From: Chitinophagaceae bacterium
Lineage (GTDB): Bacteria; Bacteroidota; Bacteroidia; Chitinophagales; Chitinophagaceae
DNA length: 6,498 bases
Direction of reading: 5' to 3'
NCBI GenBank assembly: GCA_019747455.1
Contig: JAIEQT010000426.1
Span: 1-6,498, forward strand
Part shown: positions 4,701 to 6,498 of the stretch, piece by piece
Numbering within the stretch: position 1 is the stretch's first letter
Layout: each line of letters begins with the position of its first letter
The notes under the pieces: generated by a model
Seen by the model: the letters and a program-made list of their open reading frames with translations, nothing else
What the model was told of the DNA's origin: nothing
Database searches by the model: none
Translations under genes and position numbers: made by a program

Positions 4701-6498
4701 TTGAAGCACTTATCGGCCGTCAATCATTATTTCTGGAAGTATAGAAAACGTTTTTTTATAGGTATTTTCTTTGTAGTAGCTTCCAACTACTTCGCCGTAC
4801 TGGCCCCCCAAATTACTGGCTATGTAATTAATCAAGTGCAGCAACGGTTACCGGGTAGTAAGCCCATGCCCATTGATAGAACACATGATACGATCGTAAA
4901 TCAGTTCATTCAATTTATCGAAGGTTTACATATTAGCTTCGGCTGGCTAGTGGCGATTTGTAGCCTCACAATCTTAGCTATTGCAGTTATACGTGGCATA
5001 CTCATGTTCTTTATGCGCCAAACTATTATTGTAATGAGTAGGCATATTGAATATGATCAAAAAAATGAAGTTTTTGAACAATATCAACGGTTGGATACCG
5101 TATTTTACAAATCGCACAGTACAGGCGATTTAATGAACCGTATGGCCGAAGATATCAGTAGAGTAAGAATGTTTACCGGCCCGGCTATAATGTACTTAAT
5201 AAACCTGGTAACGCTCATCAGTTTTTGTATCATCAATATGCTACGCAAAGATGTACAACTTACCTTATTGGTATTATCTCCATTACCCATTTTAGCGATA
5301 ACTATTTATTGGGTAAATAGTATTATCAATAAGAAAAGTGAGATCATTCAAAGCAGGTTATCAGATCTTACCACCAATGCACAAGAATCCTATTCAGGAA
5401 TACGTGTCATTAAATCTTTTGTGCAAGAAAAAGCGATGATGGGTTTCTTTGACAAAAACAGTAGTGAATATAGAAACAATGCTATTGGTTTAGCTAAAGT
5501 AGAGGCATTATATTTCCCAAGTATGACGTTACTGATTGGTCTCAGTACCTTATTAACCATATTTATTGGAGGCTTGCAAGCGCTGGAAAACCCAGCGAAA
5601 GTAGGTACCATAGTAGAATTTGTGATCTATATTAATATGCTCACATTTCCGGTGAGTGCCATTGGGTGGACGGCCAGTATGATTCAACGTGCGGCTGCTT
5701 CTCAAAAAAGATTGAATGAGTTTTTAGATATTGAACCAGCTATAAAAGATACGGCATTAGCTGTAAACAACGATACAGCAGTAAGTGGCGATATTATTTT
5801 TAAAGATGTTTATTTTACCTATCAAAATACTGGTATTCAGGCTATTAAAGGGTTTAACCTAACCATTAAAAAAGGAGAGAAAATTTTAGTGTTAGGAAAA
5901 ACAGGAACCGGTAAAACAACCCTTGCCCAATTATTACTTCGGTTTTATGAACCCGATGCCGGCAGCATTAGTATTGGGAACTCCACGCTTGAATCGTTTA
6001 GCTTGCAATCACTTCGCTCTAAAATAAGTTATGTACAGCAGGATATCTTGCTATTTAGTGATAGCGTAACGAATAATATTTTATTTGGTATGCCGGGCAA
6101 TACCCCTTTCGAAAAAGTGGAGAAAGCAGCAAAATTTGCCAGTGTTCATAACGATATTATGGGATTTGACCAGCAATATGAAACGATGATAGGGGAACGA
6201 GGGGTAACCCTTAGTGGCGGACAAAAACAGCGGATATCGATTGCCCGGGCTTTAATAAAAGAGCCTGAAATTATTGTTTTTGATGACTGCTTAAGTGCGG
6301 TCGATGCTAAAACAGAACTCACGATCACTAGGAATTTAGATACCTATTTAATAGGTAAAACGGCCATCATTATTACGCATCGTATTTTAACCGGGTTTAA
6401 TTTCGATCAAATTATAGTATTGGCAAACGGGGCAATCGCCGAGCAAGGAACCCATACGGAGCTGATGGCAAAAAATGGCTATTATGCTGAATTATTCC
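4701..6498 (+). CDS. ABC exporter with fused membrane and ATPase domains, 3' end cut off
   Basis: 599 codons are present and the window ends inside GYYAELF, where this family normally has only a few to about 20 residues left. Residues 1-330 form a type IV (MsbA/MdlA-like) exporter domain with six hydrophobic segments near 18-38, 82-105, 160-180, 186-206, 270-291 and 302-325. The ATPase domain follows: A-loop Tyr374, Walker A GKTGTGKT (399-406), Q-loop VQQD with Gln447, signature LSGGQ (504-508), Walker B IIVFDD with Asp528, D-loop SAVD (532-535) and H-loop His560. Asp529 replaces the usual catalytic glutamate, within DDCLSAVDAKTE. This pattern recalls the degenerate subunit of heterodimeric exporters (TM287, BmrC, MdlA types). 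No ATG precedes membrane helix 1; the frame is open from 4665 and TTG at 4701 is the only sensible start. The substrate is unknown: lipid, drug or peptide are all possible. The gene is divergent from tRNA-Ser. Confidence 0.94.
   Translation, partial: MKHLSAVNHYFWKYRKRFFIGIFFVVASNYFAVLAPQITGYVINQVQQRLPGSKPMPIDRTHDTIVNQFIQFIEGLHISFGWLVAICSLTILAIAVIRGILMFFMRQTIIVMSRHIEYDQKNEVFEQYQRLDTVFYKSHSTGDLMNRMAEDISRVRMFTGPAIMYLINLVTLISFCIINMLRKDVQLTLLVLSPLPILAITIYWVNSIINKKSEIIQSRLSDLTTNAQESYSGIRVIKSFVQEKAMMGFFDKNSSEYRNNAIGLAKVEALYFPSMTLLIGLSTLLTIFIGGLQALENPAKVGTIVEFVIYINMLTFPVSAIGWTASMIQRAAASQKRLNEFLDIEPAIKDTALAVNNDTAVSGDIIFKDVYFTYQNTGIQAIKGFNLTIKKGEKILVLGKTGTGKTTLAQLLLRFYEPDAGSISIGNSTLESFSLQSLRSKISYVQQDILLFSDSVTNNILFGMPGNTPFEKVEKAAKFASVHNDIMGFDQQYETMIGERGVTLSGGQKQRISIARALIKEPEIIVFDDCLSAVDAKTELTITRNLDTYLIGKTAIIITHRILTGFNFDQIIVLANGAIAEQGTHTELMAKNGYYAELF

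Noticed and set aside
5105..6328. Three minus-strand open frames opposite the ABC exporter gene
   Set aside because: They mirror the exporter coding frame, whose transporter motifs are all on the plus strand.

Overview
This AT-rich window looks like ordinary chromosome of a Bacteroidota bacterium, most likely of the Chitinophagaceae/Sphingobacteriia type. The reasons are: perfect copies of the Bacteroidota -7 promoter element TAnnTTTG in front of several genes, no clear Shine-Dalgarno sequences, a tRNA gene without an encoded CCA end, and protein sequences of Bacteroidota character. The family assignments below come from motifs read in the translations; no database search was run.

Layout from left to right. 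(1) 1-222, minus: start of an msrA gene (peptide methionine sulfoxide reductase A) with a lipoprotein-type signal, cut by the window edge. (2) 371-877, plus: an unrecognised four-helix membrane protein. (3) 921-3041, plus: mutS2, encoding a MutS2 ATPase that ends after its KOW-like segment and has no Smr nuclease domain. (4) 3038-3487, plus: a YhcH/YjgK/YiaL (DUF386) cupin-like protein whose start overlaps the mutS2 stop by four bases, so the two form an operon. (5) 3494-4252, minus: an exported DUF1223 thioredoxin-like protein, convergent with the previous gene and only six bases from it. (6) 4253-4519: a non-coding stretch with four short hairpins (at least two resemble intrinsic terminators) and an 18-base near copy of the 3' end of the neighbouring tRNA. 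(7) 4520-4604, minus: tRNA-Ser(UGA) with a very good promoter that begins only a few bases from the mature tRNA. (8) 4701-6498, plus: an ABC exporter (fused membrane and ATPase domains) starting at TTG and cut by the right edge just before its end.

The genes do not form one pathway. They suggest a housekeeping neighbourhood: repair of oxidised protein (MsrA) and branched-DNA or ribosome-linked maintenance (MutS2), a metal-dependent sugar-handling protein, an exported thioredoxin-fold protein, a tRNA, and a lipid or drug exporter. I see no CRISPR array, transposase, integrase, phage gene or toxin-antitoxin pair, and no strong sign of a new multi-gene system. The points most worth a second look are the Smr-less MutS2 coupled to a DUF386 gene, the tRNA-Ser promoter that may start transcription at the mature 5' end, the tRNA-end duplicate next to a strong hairpin, and the aspartate in place of the catalytic glutamate in the ABC protein.
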